Assembly (NCBI GenBank): GCA_009602725.1
Contig: WELB01000008.1
Location: forward strand, 1,077,051-1,108,795
DNA length: 31,745 bases
Source: Spirogloea muscicola
Lineage: Eukaryota > Streptophyta > Zygnematophyceae > Spirogloeales > Spirogloeaceae
Direction of reading: 5' to 3'
This document shows, piece by piece, positions 29,801-31,745 of this stretch (positions within the stretch are counted from its first letter, which is position 1; the number at the start of each line of letters is the position of its first letter). Position numbers and translations under genes: made by a program. The notes under the pieces are model-generated. The model was given only the letters and a program-made list of their open reading frames with translations. It was not told where the DNA came from and searched no databases.

Positions 29801-31472
29801 CATCATGCAGTCCCTCATACAGGTGCACCAGACACTTGCTGGGATAAAGCCCATGTTACAAAGCACCCAAGACTGTGAGCAGGTTCGTGTCCCTTATCAA
29901 GTATAATAGTCGCTAGTGGCCCTATCCACACGCTTCTGATCAAAGGAGTCTCACCGTCATAGTAATCCCAAGCTTCGGCTTTTTTAACTTTAGTCATGAA
30001 CGGCCTTGCAACTTCCTGCCATGCGCAACCAGAATGTGCCAGCAAGACAATCCTCAAACATGGCTTCAACAGCTGACAAATGAGCACAGCACATCTGTCC
30101 TGGCATTAGAAAGATGAGAAGCTTCTGTCACACACCCCCATGTTCTTCAGTTCTTCTAACACCTTCTCCAGTGCATTGTTCAACAATGCCTGATCAAAGT
30201 CATGACTAACATGTCAGTCTGCTGCAAAAGCTCATGAATGCTGCGCACCGACCTTGGACGTCGGGATGTGACAAAGCACCACAAGTGGCAATTCAGCCTA
30301 TCAATCGAATATTGGCGATGACATGACAAGCACAAAGTAGAAACACAACACGTCCATGTAACTGCAACAGGCGTACATAGACCAGCTGATGATGGCAATG
30401 ATCACAGCAATCAGCTTAGAGGATTACTGGCAGTCGCTCACCTGCTTTTCCTGTTGAAGATCCTTCTTGGTCTGCAAGCAGCAATGACAATGACATCCTT
30501 AGCCACAACCATCATATGAGCACCAAGGCTCCAAGATCACAGTCAAAAGGATGAGCACACGAAGCTTGGTTAACGATTTTCCAACACTCTGGATACCCCG
30601 GCATTGTGCCTGGCATTTCACAGTCAACAGCTTCAAAGCTAATCACTTACAGGCTTCACATTTGGCATGGGAGCTGATAGCTTGCAACTGGTCTGAAGTT
30701 GGTTACTTACAGGCTTCACATTTGGCATGAGAGCTGATAGCTCGCGACTGGCTTTCAACTGCTTCTGCTTGTGCCCTCTGTGTGAGATTGATTCCTCCTC
30801 AGCTTCGTCTCCGCTTCAAAAGAGGGAGGTGTTGGCACAGCATAGCAAGCCACACAAGGAGCTGAGAGTGTGTGAAGGAGCACTGTGGAGCAGCATGACA
30901 ACAAAGGAAAGCAGGACGACACAGAAGAAAGTGCGTCTTGACAGAGCACTTAAGAAGCAACGGAGCTCTTAGTCTCAGTTGTTTCGCAGGCAGACGAGGC
31001 TTACTCTGGACTTTGCCCTTGATGGCCTTGGAGATCATACTGCGGGGACAGATGCAGCGAGATAGAAAAGCACGCAGATGTCAGCGAGGACTGCACCCGA
31101 GCAAGGCGGCATTGCTGGCGGATGCCCTCTGCCAGGCAGCACCGCAGAAGCCTTGATCAGCGCATGCTGATGGATTGTCAAGCTCTGGGAGGCCATGTCC
31201 GAGCTTGCCAGCTCTACCTTGCGCACGAGCTCGGCGAGCTTGGGAGCTCCCTCGGCCTGCAGCCGCGCCCAGTCCTCAGCATCGTCCTCGAGCGAGTAGT
31301 ACACGTCGTTCTCGCTGAGGTCTGGCGAGCCATCGGCGCAGGCGCATGGCGTCAGGGACACAACGGTGTCAGTGCCGGCCAAAGCCTGCAGTCCGAAGAC
31401 CTGGCCATGGCGGCGGCCGCTCTCGCTGGCCCCAGCAGCAGACGGGCGCAGAGAAGGCCGGGAGGAGATCAC
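26890..31472 (-). CDS. SPT7: SPT7-like bromodomain and histone-fold protein, N-terminus incomplete
   Basis: Minus-strand exons read by eye: about 31472-31143, 31039-31005, 30813-30711, 30692-30651 (duplicated mini-exon), 30471-30442, 30189-30136, 30015-29955, 29750-29696, 29561-29504, 29265-29062, 28899-27986, 27749-27566, 27342-26890. The joined bromodomain reads PFMTKVKKAEAWDYYD, VIKHPMDLGTMLKKL, FHADIDLIAANCRQYNE (the Asn is the acetyl-lysine-binding position) and VRHVAMLQQRALKLLSAIPN. The KLLSAIPN ending and an upstream ALEKVLEELK helix recall yeast Spt7. The large exon then contains VVVRMLQTAGFGG, SLETICDLLAHRFARLG and RCLKRLQD, like a BTP histone fold. Bromodomain followed by histone fold is the order in Spt7, the SAGA coactivator subunit. 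The tail is Ser/Pro/Lys-rich and disordered. The 5' start is not resolved: several frames stay open to the poly-T edge. The stop at 26890 could instead be a donor. Confidence 0.65.
30641..30760 (-). repeat. 60-base tandem duplication carrying a mini-exon and its donor
   Basis: Bases 30641-30700 and 30701-30760 are copies in an exact 60-base period. Each holds, on the minus strand, a 42-base coding stretch ending ATGCCAAATGTGAAGCCT and a GTAAGT donor. The left copy has gained TTCAG directly before the 42 bases, a usable acceptor; the right copy is continuous with the upstream exon. Encoded residues are ASRELSALMPNVKP and TSCKLSAPMPNVKP. Confidence 0.8.
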
Positions 31473-31673
31473 CTCCCGCAGCGCTGCCGCCGCGCAGGAG
31501 CCCGTCGGCAGCCTGCCTGGCGAGGAGCGAGCGGACGCGGAGCTGGAACGGCACGTCGCTGGCGTCGCCGGCGTCGCCGCCGGGCGCGGCGGCGGCGGCG
31601 GCGCCCAGGAGCGAGTCCCAGGCCTGGCGCGACGCCAGGTGCGCCGCCAGCCGCGCGTGGTCGCGCCCGCCCA

Positions 31674-31677
<4 letters not shown>

Positions 31678-31745
<68 letters not shown>
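31678..31745. repeat. 68-base poly-T run at window end
   Basis: A pure T run to the last base, directly adjoining coding-like GC-rich sequence. It could be a genomic homopolymer, a polyA tail of an inserted retrocopy on the minus strand, or an assembly artefact at a contig end. Confidence 0.9.

Noticed and set aside
30799-31038. Alternative frame of the 31039-31005 exon (MISKAIKGKVQ...)
   Set aside because: It can be spliced in phase only with a poor downstream acceptor. The phase-0 reading (YDLQGHQGQSP) joins to the better polypyrimidine-preceded acceptor at 30814. Not fully excluded.
1-31745. CRISPR arrays, tRNA or rRNA genes, prokaryotic operons or phage genes
   Set aside because: No repeat-spacer pattern, cloverleaf or ribosomal RNA core was seen, and gene structure is clearly intron-containing.

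Overview
The window is nuclear DNA from a eukaryote, most likely a unicellular alga or similar protist. It has multi-exon genes with introns of roughly 35-330 bases, mostly GT-AG with some GC-AG, moderate GC content, many degenerate non-LTR retrotransposon pieces, and long low-complexity edges: (GCC)n at the left and a 68-base T run at the right. I see no rRNA, tRNA, CRISPR or prokaryote-style operon. The species cannot be fixed from sequence alone. All gene models below were spliced by eye from open frames, splice sites and family resemblance.

Layout. Bases 1-2480 are largely without a recognisable gene; they hold a (GCC)n run, an isolated TATA-like site and a 48-base tandem repeat. Bases 2489-5755, minus strand, encode a coiled-coil protein spread over about ten exons that all break in phase 0. 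Bases 6100-11340 are a graveyard of 3' ends of a LINE whose product ends in a CCHC knuckle and a restriction-like-endonuclease-type C-terminus, mixed with short hairpin repeats. The best copy (7795-9644) is broken by a nonsense codon and frameshifts.

Bases 11640-24472 hold three tandem copies, about 5.9 kb apart, of a gene for a DUF3419 protein, the family that contains the betaine-lipid enzyme BtaA. Copy 1 (11772-14652) reads through ten exons to 441 residues. Copy 2 (17697-20525) carries a 7-base deletion in exon 5. Copy 3 (23557-24331) keeps only exons 1-3. The spacers between copies are filled with more LINE 3' ends and hairpins, on both strands.

Bases 26890 to at least 31472, minus strand, encode an SPT7-like chromatin protein: a bromodomain split over several tiny exons, followed by a histone-fold (BTP) helix region and a Ser/Pro-rich tail. 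One mini-exon of this gene is tandemly duplicated in an exact 60-base period and keeps frame.

The two signals most worth following are (a) the LINE family's conserved hairpin, which sits about 75-115 bases after the stop codon in most datable copies and also appears in a separate two-hairpin composite repeat, and (b) the decaying DUF3419 array, with its promoter divergence and GC-AG introns.
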